DNA of 64,000 nt. Source: LLD-282 sp964395835. Its GTDB lineage: Bacteria; Pseudomonadota; Gammaproteobacteria; Berkiellales; Berkiellaceae. This document shows, one piece after another, positions 47,140 through 56,753 of the stretch. The notes beneath the pieces are model-generated. The model was not told where the DNA came from, made no database searches, and worked only from the letters and a program-made list of their open reading frames with translations. Each line of letters opens with the position of its first letter. Positions within the stretch are counted from its first letter, which is position 1. The DNA lies in assembly GCA_964395835.1 (NCBI GenBank), contig CAYNBJ010000001.1:124001-188000 (forward strand). Direction: 5' to 3'. The position numbers were made by a program, and so were the translations under genes.

Positions 47140-48648
47140 TTAGATCAGTTGCAGCGCTTCTCGAGTGACTCTTTGATTCATTTGAGCAAAAAATGGCTGG
47201 ATTTGACGCCAATACCACCAACTCGCAGATCCAACAAAGACTGTCAGAACGATAGGTTGAGGCACAGACGTCCAAAATAAACATTTAAATGTTCTCGTTG
47301 AGATAAAAGCCATAGCACCAATCAATAACATTAATGGATAAAAGATCTGTGCTACAACCCTGATCGGCAAACGAGTGAGTCTTGCAAATAAAGGATATCT
47401 GAGATGAAACACAAGAAGTTGGATAAAAAGTGTGCATAAAGTAGAAAGTGCTATACCTTGTGCGCCATAGGAATACAGCAGTGCATTCATCACGCAATTG
47501 ACAATAGACCCTAATCCGTGAATCAGCAGAATTTCTTTATTGCGTCCATGAGTTGTAAAAATGATCACAAAAATTTTATTAATCACTATAAAAAGAATTT
47601 GCAAAGAAATGATATTTAATAAAGCAGATGCATTTTGGACCAAAGGAGAAGAGGCTCCCATAAAAAACATCATAATATCCGCTGCAAAGAAAAGAATGAA
47701 AGCCGAAGCGGGCACGACCCAAGCGAGAATCAATAAAAGAATCTGATACTCTAATCGCACAAGACTCAAAGCGTTTTGATGGTTTTGCACATAATAGGTA
47801 GAAAACACAGACCACAACGAGTATCCAATAATTCCAATTGGAAGCTCGATCACACGCTCACATAAATAATAAATGCTAACAGAGCCAATAGGCGCGTAAG
47901 AAAGATAAATCTGATCGATACTCATATTGATTAAAATCAATATGCTCAACCCTGATAGCGAAAGAAATCTCGACCAAACGTTCCAAAAATCCTGATCTGG
48001 CCAGACAAAAAGCGGGATACAGCGTTTAAAAGAAAGAGTTGTCCCTGTGAGTACAGCATGGAGTGCACTTTGAATCCATCCAGCAATAAAGACTGATTGA
48101 GCAACAAGCACAATATCTGCAGAATAAAAATACGCAGCAAATCCAACAAAAATATTCAAAATGGTAGGGGAAATACCATTAAGCCAATAAGAATGGTTTA
48201 GTTGCAAAAGCAAGGCAAGCAAGCTCACCCAAGATAAAGCTAAAGAATATGGTGCAGTCCAAATCAGACAATCAGCTAACAGTTTCTTTTGACCAGAAGA
48301 AAATCCGGGTGCCAATAAATAATCAATCCAGGCAGATCCGTAGACCCAAATAGAGAGTGCGAGGCACAACATAAGAAGAGTCACAAACCAAAAGGATGCG
48401 CTATAGAGCCGCTGTGCTCGCTCTGGGTCTGGATCTGCTGAAGCTTGAGCCATAATAGGCAGTAACGCCTGATGAAAGGATCCTTCAGCAAAAAAGCGCC
48501 TTGTCAGCTGAGGAAAACGAAACGCAACGAAAAAAACATCGAGATTCGGACCAGATCCTATCGCGTGATAAAGGACATAATCTCGCAAAAAGCCTGTTAT
48601 TCTTGATAAAAATGTTGTTAGAGAGAGCGGAAGGATAGACTTTATCAT
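47140..48648 (-). CDS. murJ: Lipid II flippase MurJ
   Basis: Flips lipid II across the inner membrane for peptidoglycan synthesis. 502 aa with about 14 membrane helices and the family start 'FLSRITGFLRDYVLYHAIG', then 'DVFFVAFRFPQLTRRFFAEG'. Its presence with lspA indicates that the bacterium keeps a peptidoglycan-containing envelope. Divergent from rpsT as in Pseudomonas and Legionella. Confidence 0.94.
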   Translation of the reverse strand: MIKSILPLSLTTFLSRITGFLRDYVLYHAIGSGPNLDVFFVAFRFPQLTRRFFAEGSFHQALLPIMAQASADPDPERAQRLYSASFWFVTLLMLCLALSIWVYGSAWIDYLLAPGFSSGQKKLLADCLIWTAPYSLALSWVSLLALLLQLNHSYWLNGISPTILNIFVGFAAYFYSADIVLVAQSVFIAGWIQSALHAVLTGTTLSFKRCIPLFVWPDQDFWNVWSRFLSLSGLSILILINMSIDQIYLSYAPIGSVSIYYLCERVIELPIGIIGYSLWSVFSTYYVQNHQNALSLVRLEYQILLLILAWVVPASAFILFFAADIMMFFMGASSPLVQNASALLNIISLQILFIVINKIFVIIFTTHGRNKEILLIHGLGSIVNCVMNALLYSYGAQGIALSTLCTLFIQLLVFHLRYPLFARLTRLPIRVVAQIFYPLMLLIGAMAFISTRTFKCLFWTSVPQPIVLTVFVGSASWWYWRQIQPFFAQMNQRVTREALQLI

Positions 48649-48748
48649 CTGATTCGATGTACAATACTTGCATTCTTTTTATGATCACTGTACCGAGATA
48701 TTTGGTTCTGTGTCAAGAAGTTCTTAAATTTTAAAGGAGTTTTACCCC

Positions 48749-49024
48749 ATGGCTAATAGCAAACAAGCGGAAAAAAGACACCGTCAAAATGAAAAAAGTC
48801 GTCTTAATAATAAATGGCAAGTTTCACGTATGCGCTCTGCAATTCGTGATGTACGCTTAGCAATTGAAGCCAAATCTCATGAGCAATCCATGGTGGCTTT
48901 TCGTCTTGCAACAGCTATCATCGATCGCATGCAGTCTAAAGGCCACGTTCATAAAAACACAGCTGCTCGTTTAAAAAGCCGCTTAAACAGCGCTATTAAA
49001 GCTCTCGCTCCTATTGCTGCATAA
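48749..49024 (+). CDS. rpsT: 30S ribosomal protein S20
   Basis: A primary 16S rRNA-binding protein of 91 aa, basic and helical. It starts 'MANSKQAEKRHRQNEKSRLN' and contains 'KGHVHKNTAARLKSRLNSAI'. AAAGGAG precedes the ATG. Divergent from murJ, followed by its own terminator. Confidence 0.97.
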   Translation: MANSKQAEKRHRQNEKSRLNNKWQVSRMRSAIRDVRLAIEAKSHEQSMVAFRLATAIIDRMQSKGHVHKNTAARLKSRLNSAIKALAPIAA

Positions 49025-49050
49025 ATTTTCTTATATTTGCATTTTTACAA

Positions 49051-49080
49051 AACAATCTGCTCAAGGGCAGATTGTTTTTT
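49051..49080 (+). terminator. rpsT terminator
   Basis: AACAATCTGC and GCAGATTGTT pair around a short CTCAAGG-type loop, followed by a run of T. Confidence 0.88.
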
Positions 49081-49553
49081 CTTGATATCACTTCGTGATC
49101 GGTCAAAAAAGCATACACGACAGCTTAATTTTTAACTTTTTGATTTATAGAAGATGTACGATGCGAATATCGGCCATTCAAGTGCATCCAGGTTCCAATC
49201 TTTTGCGCTGATTTCTCTATCAGTCAGAGATCAGTTTGAATCGTTTGAGTAGAGCAATAGCATTTTGCTTCGATACTGTCTTTTTTTGCCATGATCGAGC
49301 AGTCTTCTCGCTTTCTGATCAGATCGGCATTTTCATCTTGGAAACACAGTATCTTTTACAAATAAACTATACACAAATTCTAATAAAGGTGGGCTGTTTG
49401 ATACAAATGCAGCAAGGCCAAATGAGAAGACTTATCATCTAAAAAAGGATACGATTTTTTACAAAATTGATCTAGACTCAAGCTACTCAAGCTGTCTTTT
49501 TGGAAAAAACCTACTGTGGCACCTTGAGGAAAAATTTTTCTGAACTTGAGAAT
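49081..49553. other. Gene-free region between rpsT and obgE
   Basis: About 470 bases. In related genomes proB often lies here; no remnant is recognisable. Short frames lack ribosome binding sites. Confidence 0.45.
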
Positions 49554-50567
49554 TTAATCTTTATAAAAGAAAGGATAAAGAGATTTTTTGAAAGAGTCCA
49601 AACTTTTCGGATTCAAAGCACTGGCAAAAAAGACTCTATCTATACCGACTGTTTCTTGCAATGCGGAAATATCTCCAGAATGTGTCTCTAACAGATCATC
49701 ATAATCAATTTTATTAATGAGAACGATTTTTTCCAGATCTGCGACTTGTTCTGCATAAACAGACAGATCCAGCTCATTCTTTAAAAGATTATACTGTTGC
49801 AGTGGGGAAATTTCGGATGCATTTTGCGCATCTAGAACAAACACTAAAAGTTTTGTGCGCGCAATATGTCTTAAAAACGTATTACCCAAGCCTGTACCTT
49901 GATGAGCACCCTCAATCAATCCGGGAATATCTGCGAGTACGATATCTCGCCCGAGTTCATAATGCACAACACCTAAATGAGGGACTAGTGTTGTAAAAGG
50001 GTAGTCTGCCACTTTAGGTTTTGCAGAAGAAAGTGCGCGAATCGTGGAGCTTTTACCTGCATTTGGCAAACCCACAAGACCCACATCTGCTAAAAGCTGC
50101 AGCTCCAGACGTAAAGAAAAGATCTGACCAGGATATCCTGGTGTTGTTTGTCGAGGTGCACGATTTGTTGATGTTTTAAAACGTGCATTACCAAGACCAT
50201 GAAAGCCACCTTGTGCTATCAAAATCTTTTGGCCATCTTCAAGGCAATCACAAATTAACATGCCACTTTGCGAATCGTAAACTTTTGTGCCTGCAGGAAC
50301 TGGGATTTCTAAATCATCTCCATTTTTACCGCGTTTATTAGCACCCGATCCGCGAGATCCATTTTGAGCTTTAAAAAATTTTGTTTGATTGAAATGAACC
50401 AAAGTATTGAGATTAGAGCGGACAACGAAATAAACACTTCCGCCATCACCACCATCGCCTCCATCTGGCCCACCAAAGGGAATATATTTTTCTCGGCGAA
50501 AGCTGCACGCTCCTGGGCCACCAGAACCAGCTTCGATAGAAATAAGGGCCTGATCGATAAAAGACAT
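49554..50567 (-). CDS. obgE: GTPase ObgE/CgtA
   Basis: Essential GTPase for 50S subunit assembly and stress responses. The glycine-rich Obg fold is N-terminal ('GGPDGGDGGDGGSVYFVV'), followed by the G domain: G1 'GLPNAGKSS', G3 'DIPGLIEGAHQGTGLG', G4 'NKID'. 337 aa, without a long C-terminal tail. Third in the row rplU-rpmA-obgE. Confidence 0.96.
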   Translation of the reverse strand: MSFIDQALISIEAGSGGPGACSFRREKYIPFGGPDGGDGGDGGSVYFVVRSNLNTLVHFNQTKFFKAQNGSRGSGANKRGKNGDDLEIPVPAGTKVYDSQSGMLICDCLEDGQKILIAQGGFHGLGNARFKTSTNRAPRQTTPGYPGQIFSLRLELQLLADVGLVGLPNAGKSSTIRALSSAKPKVADYPFTTLVPHLGVVHYELGRDIVLADIPGLIEGAHQGTGLGNTFLRHIARTKLLVFVLDAQNASEISPLQQYNLLKNELDLSVYAEQVADLEKIVLINKIDYDDLLETHSGDISALQETVGIDRVFFASALNPKSLDSFKKSLYPFFYKD

Positions 50568-50602
50568 ACAACTTTCTTCCTTAAAATGAACGCTTATGAA
50601 AA

Positions 50603-50860
50603 TTAAGCAGTTTGTGGCTCAACATTCACGATTGTTTTACCATGACGAGTGGAGAAGACAACAACTCCATCTGCAAGAGCATAAAGTGTAAAATCTTTAC
50701 CTGCTCCAACAAATAGACCATTTTTCATTTTCATACCCACTTGGCGAACAATAATACTACCTTTAGTAACTGTTTGTCCGCCAAAGACTTTAACGCCACG
50801 GTACTTGGGTTTTGAATCTCGGCCGTTTTGGCTACTACCACCAGCTTTTTTAGTTGCCAT
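50603..50860 (-). CDS. rpmA: 50S ribosomal protein L27
   Basis: 85 aa, starting 'MATKKAGGSSQNGRDSKPKY'; the flexible N-terminus reaches the peptidyl transferase centre. The conserved 'GGQTVTKGSIIVRQ' is present. Its start overlaps the rplU end by 11 bases. Confidence 0.97.
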   Translation of the reverse strand: MATKKAGGSSQNGRDSKPKYRGVKVFGGQTVTKGSIIVRQVGMKMKNGLFVGAGKDFTLYALADGVVVFSTRHGKTIVNVEPQTA

Positions 50861-51188
50861 AGATGCTTACTCCTTTAAAGAGAATATCAACGATTTTCAC
50901 AACAGAAAGATATTGACGATGCCCAGCTCTGCGACGAGAGTTTTTACGACGGCGGAGCTTCATAATGATGACTTTGTCATCTCTTTTTTGTTTGATAATT
51001 TCACAAACGACTTTTGCTTCTGCAACTACAGGCTGTCCAATATGGACGGTGTCGTTAGAGGAAATTTGCAAAACATTTTCGAAAGTCAGAGTCTCACCTG
51101 GTTCACCAATAATCTTTTCGATATCGATGACAAGGCCTTTTTGTACCCGGTACTGCTTAGAGCCGGTTTCTATAATGGCATAGCTCAT
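50850..51188 (-). CDS. rplU: 50S ribosomal protein L21
   Basis: 112 aa, slightly longer than usual. It has the typical start 'MSYAIIETGSKQYRVQKG' and the basic signature 'KLRRRKNSRRRAGHRQ'. First gene of rplU-rpmA-obgE. Confidence 0.96.
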   Translation of the reverse strand: MSYAIIETGSKQYRVQKGLVIDIEKIIGEPGETLTFENVLQISSNDTVHIGQPVVAEAKVVCEIIKQKRDDKVIIMKLRRRKNSRRRAGHRQYLSVVKIVDILFKGVSIYGN

Positions 51189-51501
51189 AAATACAACAAA
51201 TTTATAATAACATCAGAAAGATGTATTATAAAACGCAGTCAATTATAAATTCAAGGGCTTAGAGGTTGATTTCGTTTTTTATTCCCCAGATATGATCGCC
51301 TATTGAGAGAAAGCGATTTTGGATGTCTACCTGTACAACTGATTCCATTTTATAAAAAATTCATTATCGATTGGAAGTACATGCAACTGTTTATATTCAT
51401 AAAAAATTGAAAAACACTACGACTGGCCGGAGCTCAATCTCACCAGTCGCTGATCCAGATGACTCAAACCCCAATTTCATTGAAAGCATAGAACTCTCTA
51501 T
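51189..51501. other. Gene-free region upstream of rplU
   Basis: 313 bases between rplU and the end of the Sel1 lipoprotein gene. It must contain the ribosomal promoter and the end of the envelope transcript, but I cannot name clear elements. Confidence 0.4.
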
Positions 51502-53112
51502 TTAACGAGTGAGTGAAGCCGGCATTTCAATTCTTACCGTTTTGTTATACAAATCATGGTATTGCTGGCTTTTTATCACTGCTGCCTCAAGCTCTGACCA
51601 GCTCAAGTCTTTCTCAATGTCGCGCAACCATTCCAAAGGCTCTTCTTTTAAACCCTCCAGGCTAATGCGCTTCCAAGCATAAGCTTCAATTTTAGAACCT
51701 GGTTTTTCGTAAGCATGATGCCAATACCATTGCCCAAGAGTGTATTGAGCAGGTCGATATCCACTACGAGCACTTTCCAAGAGCCATCTCCACGCTTTAT
51801 GGTAATTAATTTCTAAACCTTTTTGTCCATAAAAATATGCGGTCCCAAGCAAATACTGTGCATAATGATTATTAGCCCATGCTGCACGATGCAAGAGAGT
51901 GATAATTTCTTCTGCTGAACCTTCTATTAATTTCTGCTCTTTGAGAGAAGCGAGATAGACTTGCGATTTAGCATGCCCACTATATGCGAGAAAAGAAAGT
52001 GCATCATAAGCAGCATGCGAAGAACGTAAAGTGATTTTTTTCTCCACAATATCACGAATCACCCCAAAAAGATCATCGGCCATATTCGATTGAGAAAGCC
52101 CATCATTATAATAGGCTAAAGCTTTATCAAGCATCCCAATTTCTCGATAATAGAAGCTCAAAGCAAAGAGTGCATATGGATCTTTATGCTCAGCAGCTTC
52201 TCGTAATAGGTCCCACGCTTTTTGATAAGGCTCTTGAATAGAACCATCTAAAATAGCTCTGGCATAAAAAGACTTGCCTGCAGGCAACGAAGAGGCTTTG
52301 AGCATAAGATCTCGGTATGAGCCTGAATTACCCTCAAAAAGCGTTGGATAGCTTCTTGAAAATACCAATTCTGCTAGGGCGGCATAAGGTGACCCTTCAT
52401 GTGCAGCATGACGAAAAATCTCCCAAAACTGACGGGGAGCGATTGTTTCTAAATGTGCGATTGATTCTTCTTTTTTCGAACCTGATAACGAGTCTATGGG
52501 TGCGCACGCATCGAAAAAATCGCCTTCACGATTATCGAAAAAATCTTTCCATGCTTTTTGTGAGTACTGCTGATTTGATGAAATTTTATGCTGTGCATCG
52601 ATGGATCCTAGATGAGCTGCAATTTTCAAAAAATCCTGCTCTTGATCGATTTTATTTATTTTTTTCGAAAACTGTGCGGCAAGGATATAAACTTGAGCAC
52701 TTGTCTTTTTAGCCAGCAACGGCTCAAGCGCGCGTAGTGCTTCCTCTGTCTTTCCTTGTTCATCTAAATTTTGTGCCATCAGTATCAAAGCTTCATCATA
52801 GCCTTTTTCATAAGCAGAGAGTAAAAGAGAATACGCATTTTCTGTTTGATTCTTTCTTAAAAGAAGCTGTGCGTAAATCATTTGTGCCTCAGGGTAACCT
52901 TCTGAGCTTGCCCAATGATAAAAATCTTCGCTTTTATTTAAATTGCTTAAACTTTGAGACTGCAGATTATTAGGCTCTACGCTTTTTTGCGATATACGCC
53001 TTGTGTCCATAAAAGATGCTGAACTCTCTCGATCATGAAAAGAAAAATCATTATTACATCCAGCCAAGAAAAATGTAGCCGCCATTAAAAACATCATCAT
53101 GTGCTTTACCAT
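51502..53112 (-). CDS. Sel1-repeat lipoprotein
   Basis: 536 aa. A lipobox 'FFLAGC' with Cys19 ends a short signal peptide, so the protein is lipid-anchored. The rest consists of helical TPR/Sel1-like repeats ('ALFALSFYYREIGMLDKALA', 'AQYLLGTAYFYGQKG', 'AQYTLGQWYWHHAYEKPG'). Sel1 proteins scaffold protein complexes; in Legionella and Coxiella several take part in host entry or trafficking. It overlaps the preceding beta-barrel-like gene by seven bases, forming an envelope operon. Exact role unknown. Confidence 0.88.
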   Translation of the reverse strand: MVKHMMMFLMAATFFLAGCNNDFSFHDRESSASFMDTRRISQKSVEPNNLQSQSLSNLNKSEDFYHWASSEGYPEAQMIYAQLLLRKNQTENAYSLLLSAYEKGYDEALILMAQNLDEQGKTEEALRALEPLLAKKTSAQVYILAAQFSKKINKIDQEQDFLKIAAHLGSIDAQHKISSNQQYSQKAWKDFFDNREGDFFDACAPIDSLSGSKKEESIAHLETIAPRQFWEIFRHAAHEGSPYAALAELVFSRSYPTLFEGNSGSYRDLMLKASSLPAGKSFYARAILDGSIQEPYQKAWDLLREAAEHKDPYALFALSFYYREIGMLDKALAYYNDGLSQSNMADDLFGVIRDIVEKKITLRSSHAAYDALSFLAYSGHAKSQVYLASLKEQKLIEGSAEEIITLLHRAAWANNHYAQYLLGTAYFYGQKGLEINYHKAWRWLLESARSGYRPAQYTLGQWYWHHAYEKPGSKIEAYAWKRISLEGLKEEPLEWLRDIEKDLSWSELEAAVIKSQQYHDLYNKTVRIEMPASLTR

Positions 53113-53996
53113 CGAGTTATAAGAGAAAAATGGAGATCTAAGGAATAGTAACGAGATGCAGTCACTGTATAATTATAACTTTCAGTGTTATCAAGACTTT
53201 GGATAGAATCCGAATAAATGAAAGAATGTAAATTACGCACACTTAAAGATGGCTCAAACAATAAAGATTGAGTCAGACCAATAGAGCATCCGGTGCCAAT
53301 TGACCAGGTCCAAAATTGATCATGTAAGCTTGTATATAAGGAAGAATCCTGACGTGTAACCGCACTCTTATGATGCGTATAACCAAGTGTCGCTTGTAAA
53401 AACGGATCGCTCACATTGTCAGGAAGAATATATGCTCTTGCTACTGCTTCATAGTTATAGGCTCTATCAAATATCGATTGAGGCCGATAAAACTGACCAA
53501 TACTGAGATTGTCTGAAATTAAGTCAGAGGCAATAGGATCCAAATTACCTGGTGCGGGTGGGATAGGATCTGTTGAGCTGTAGCGTAAATCAATAGATTG
53601 TGTATTAATTTGGAGCCGATGAAAGGCGAGACCGAAGCTGTATGAGCTTGCAGGGCGGTAATAATAGGCCATCCCCCAATCAAAAGAAATATCATTAATA
53701 GGCTTTTCTTGGATATTTTGAATATTTTGTTGATTAAATTGTGAGTATGTATAATCATCCACATCGAGACGGCGTAAAGAAATCTCAAAATTTGCTTGAT
53801 GCCCTATTTGTTTCTTCTTGCCAGACAAGGGAGCAATTTCAGATTCAGTGTTTTTTGTGCGATAACCCGCTATATCTTTGTCTGAGATGCTTGCTGTATT
53901 TCTTGCATCTTGAATTGAAATATGAGCAAAAATTGTTTGTGGCATAAACCACAGCAGCAGAATTGTCCAGGCTATTGGGAATTCAATTTTTTTCAT
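53106..53996 (-). CDS. Exported, probably outer-membrane protein
   Basis: 296 aa with a signal peptide ('WTILLLWFMPQTIFAHIS'), then alternating polar and hydrophobic residues and many Tyr and Ser ('YYRPASSYSFGLAFHRLQI'). The C-terminus ends 'YYSLDLHFSLITRW', a beta strand with a terminal aromatic residue, as in outer-membrane barrels. No family recognised. Second in the three-gene envelope operon. Confidence 0.65.
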   Translation of the reverse strand: MKKIEFPIAWTILLLWFMPQTIFAHISIQDARNTASISDKDIAGYRTKNTESEIAPLSGKKKQIGHQANFEISLRRLDVDDYTYSQFNQQNIQNIQEKPINDISFDWGMAYYYRPASSYSFGLAFHRLQINTQSIDLRYSSTDPIPPAPGNLDPIASDLISDNLSIGQFYRPQSIFDRAYNYEAVARAYILPDNVSDPFLQATLGYTHHKSAVTRQDSSLYTSLHDQFWTWSIGTGCSIGLTQSLLFEPSLSVRNLHSFIYSDSIQSLDNTESYNYTVTASRYYSLDLHFSLITRW

Positions 53997-54026
53997 GAGC
54001 AGATATCCTTATCGTCGCTTTTTTGA

Positions 54027-55184
54027 TTAAAAATAATAAGCAAATCCTATTTCCTTCAGTGTCGTTTTTTGAAAGAATTCAAAACGCATATCTCCATAGG
54101 TCCCGTTAAGATTCGTGGTGCTCGACCCGTTCGTGGAATCCGAATTATCCGATTGAGGCATATTCACCATAACAGAGAAACGTGTAGATCGCCCATCAAT
54201 TTTTTGTTTTAAATAACTGCATGTGAATGCTAATGATTCTGTCAGCATCAGTTGAAAACCTGCACCGTATGTATACGTAAAAGGCATAAAAGCCCATCCA
54301 GTTTGATATAAAGGTGTCAATGTTCCGCGCATTGCAGGATCTTCATCTTCTGTGACTTGCATATTTGTATGACTCATGTTAATTCCAATACCTGCTTTTA
54401 CGAAAGGCTGAAAATATCCATCATAAATAGGAAAATACGTCATAGAAAAATGAATGGGTACATTCACGACTTTCAGGCGCAGATTATTTAAGGTGACCGG
54501 AACCTCTAGAGAAGAAATTGTTGAAGGTGCGGGATAGGTGCTTGTTCCTGCACTTCCTGTTCCTCCTGCTGTTGCAGTGGTATTTGTTTGTGTCGATGTA
54601 ATAGTGCGATTGATCTGATAAGAAGGATTTTGTAGTGTGATAATAGGGTTATTGTTATAACTGATTTCCAACCCCACTCCTAAGTGCTTCTCACGCGTCA
54701 TTGCATTAAATTGGAGAAAATATTGCTGCGAAGCGCTCTCACTCTGCTGCTCAAAACTTAAAGAAGAGGCTCCATAGCCATTAATAGCAAAACTTTCATT
54801 GATAGTCATTTTGGCGCTAGATTGTGTCGTAGAGCCATCAGCTTGTGTTTGCGTTGTAGAAACTGTTTCTGTGGTATTGACCGGATAGTAAAACGGTTTA
54901 ATCGAAGACAGAGTCAGATCACTATACCCATAACTCACATCCATATATGAGCTATTTTTTTTATCTACTGTTTTCTGTATTTTACGCTGCTCTTGAAAAT
55001 ACAAAATTTCTTTATAAGCAAAATCTTCTTCTAAACGAGGATGATCAAAAAGTGGCTGTGGATCGGAAACTTGTTTTTCTTCACCTGCATTATGACAACT
55101 ATCGATGTATTCTATTGTGCCCGCATACAAAAACAGCGGAGACAAAAAAAGGATTAGAAAATTCACAAATCTTCCATCTGACAA
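54027..55184 (-). CDS. Probable outer-membrane beta-barrel protein
   Basis: 385 aa with an N-terminal hydrophobic signal ('FLILFLSPLFLYAGT'), alternating strands ('VNVPIHFSMTYFPIYDGYFQ', 'KAGIGINMSHTNMQV'), Ser/Thr-rich loops with Thr-Gln repeats ('TTQTQADGSTTQSSAK') and a C-terminal 'LKEIGFAYYF' ending in Phe, the usual barrel-assembly signal. It resembles the general OmpA/OmpW-like barrel layout without a clear match. First gene of the envelope operon, ending 30 bases before the next gene. Confidence 0.7.
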   Translation of the reverse strand: MSDGRFVNFLILFLSPLFLYAGTIEYIDSCHNAGEEKQVSDPQPLFDHPRLEEDFAYKEILYFQEQRKIQKTVDKKNSSYMDVSYGYSDLTLSSIKPFYYPVNTTETVSTTQTQADGSTTQSSAKMTINESFAINGYGASSLSFEQQSESASQQYFLQFNAMTREKHLGVGLEISYNNNPIITLQNPSYQINRTITSTQTNTTATAGGTGSAGTSTYPAPSTISSLEVPVTLNNLRLKVVNVPIHFSMTYFPIYDGYFQPFVKAGIGINMSHTNMQVTEDEDPAMRGTLTPLYQTGWAFMPFTYTYGAGFQLMLTESLAFTCSYLKQKIDGRSTRFSVMVNMPQSDNSDSTNGSSTTNLNGTYGDMRFEFFQKTTLKEIGFAYYF

Positions 55185-55242
55185 AACTCTTATACCAGTC
55201 TAACAGATCCTTTAATTTTCTCCACTGCAAAAGAGCTTTTGA

Positions 55243-55566
55243 TTAAATTGCCGCTAATTCTAAAACATCAGCTTGCTTACTCAAACCTTTGGCGTTGACG
55301 CGCTCTCTGAGGCTTTTTCCGGATTTGAAGTATAAAACGTATTTTTCCTCAGTAATCACCAAAGCACCAGTTTTTGGGTTACGTGCTTCACGCTTTTCAC
55401 GTTTTCTCAAACGAAAGCTTCCAAAACCACGAACTTCCATGCGCTGTCCTTGTACAAAAGAATCTACCATGAAATCAATAATTCGCTTCACAGCAAACTC
55501 TACGACCTTAGGGTTCATATCACTTTTTCGAAGAGCGATTTGCTCTATCAGTTCAGCTCTAGTCAT
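55243..55566 (-). CDS. ihfB: Integration host factor subunit beta
   Basis: 107-aa HU/IHF-family DNA-bending protein. It begins 'MTRAELIEQIALRK' and has 'RMEVRGFGSFRLRKREKREA' and 'RNPKTGALV', the DNA-clasping arm with the intercalating Pro. The start and the 'VRGFGSF' segment favour IhfB over IhfA or HU. The C-terminal tail is about 12 residues longer than in E. coli. Divergent from rpoS. Confidence 0.85.
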   Translation of the reverse strand: MTRAELIEQIALRKSDMNPKVVEFAVKRIIDFMVDSFVQGQRMEVRGFGSFRLRKREKREARNPKTGALVITEEKYVLYFKSGKSLRERVNAKGLSKQADVLELAAI

Positions 55567-55766
55567 AGATTTTTCCTATCCTTAGATTGTGTTCGATTAT
55601 TCTATCTTATTATCAATCAATATGAAAGTATTTTAATATTGAAAAAACAGGTTTATATTAGACAAATTTTATCGAAATTTAAATCATCTAACTGACTGAC
55701 TTTTGTCTGTAGGCTTTTTTGATTGATACGATGAGGATATCGACAGAACACACAAGGATCATCTCA

Positions 55767-56753
55767 ATGTCAATCAAATATTCATGGAATGGCCCAATTG
55801 ATTTTGCAAAAACTTTTAGTAATGCCAAAGAGGCGCCCAAAGAGGAAATCATTGATATTGAATTAGAAGAAGAGTGGCTTGAAAGCGACTATCGATTTTG
55901 CTCTGAGGACAGCGATAATGAAACAGATCCCACTCAACTGTATTTAAAAGACATAGGCACGTCACCGCTGCTGACTCCTGAGGAGGAAATTTACTACGCA
56001 AGAAAAACTCGTAAAGGTGATCTTGAAGCACGCAATCATATGATTGAGTGCAATTTACGCTTAGTGGTTAAAATTGCTAGACGCTACTTAAATAGAGGTT
56101 TATCTTTACTTGATTTGATTGAAGAGGGGAATTTAGGATTAATGAGAGCTGTAGAAAAATTTGATCCTGAAAGAGGATTTCGTTTTTCTACTTATGCAAC
56201 TTGGTGGATTCGTCAAAATATAGAACGTGCTATTATGAATCAAACTCGCACAATTCGGCTTCCTATTCATGTCATCAAAGAGCTGAATATTTATCTCAGA
56301 AAATCACGAGAAATTGCACAATTTCTTGATCATGAACCGAGCTACGATGAAATTGCCGCTGCTTTAAATATTTCAGCGGATGCAGTGAATAAAATGATGA
56401 AACTCAATGAAAAAACTCTATCTATTGACTCTCCACTCGGAAGCGATGAAACAGAAAAACCTTTAATTGATGCTTTATCAAGCGAAGAACAAATAGAGCC
56501 TATTGAACATTTATCAAAGCAACATTTTGAATCAATTTTATATAGAATTATTGAAATGTTACCTGAGAAGCAGCAATCAATAATCGCTCAAAGATTTGGA
56601 TTAAAAGGGCATGAAGAGGCCACTTTAGAACAGGTAGGCAAAGAAGTCGGCCTCACGAGAGAAAGGGTGAGACAAATCCAAGTCGAGGCTCTTAAACAGC
56701 TCAAAAAAATTCTTGAAGATCAGGGAGTGACTAGTGAAATGATGTTTGAGTAA
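55767..56753 (+). CDS. rpoS: RNA polymerase sigma factor RpoS
   Basis: 328 aa, the length of E. coli RpoS. Region 1.2/2 begins 'DPTQLYLKDIGTSPLLTPEE', followed by 'NLRLVVKIARRYLNRGLSLL', region 2.4 'FSTYATWWIRQNIERAIMNQ', region 3 'IRLPIHVIKELNIYLRKSRE' and the region 4 helix-turn-helix 'TLEQVGKEVGLTRERVRQIQ'. No long region 1.1 or non-conserved insertion as in RpoD. AAGGA lies eight bases before the ATG at 55767, which is preferred over the upstream start at 55719. In Legionella and Coxiella RpoS drives the change to the transmissive form. Its end overlaps the dnaX tail by 23 bases (convergent). Confidence 0.92.
   Translation: MSIKYSWNGPIDFAKTFSNAKEAPKEEIIDIELEEEWLESDYRFCSEDSDNETDPTQLYLKDIGTSPLLTPEEEIYYARKTRKGDLEARNHMIECNLRLVVKIARRYLNRGLSLLDLIEEGNLGLMRAVEKFDPERGFRFSTYATWWIRQNIERAIMNQTRTIRLPIHVIKELNIYLRKSREIAQFLDHEPSYDEIAAALNISADAVNKMMKLNEKTLSIDSPLGSDETEKPLIDALSSEEQIEPIEHLSKQHFESILYRIIEMLPEKQQSIIAQRFGLKGHEEATLEQVGKEVGLTRERVRQIQVEALKQLKKILEDQGVTSEMMFE

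Noticed and set aside
46958..47284. 108-codon frame overlapping the murJ end
   Set aside because: It overlaps murJ codons in another frame; the composition looks like a shadow, and no ribF similarity is found.
49236..49442. 68-codon frame between rpsT and obgE as a proB remnant
   Set aside because: Translation shows no glutamate kinase motif and there is no ribosome binding site.
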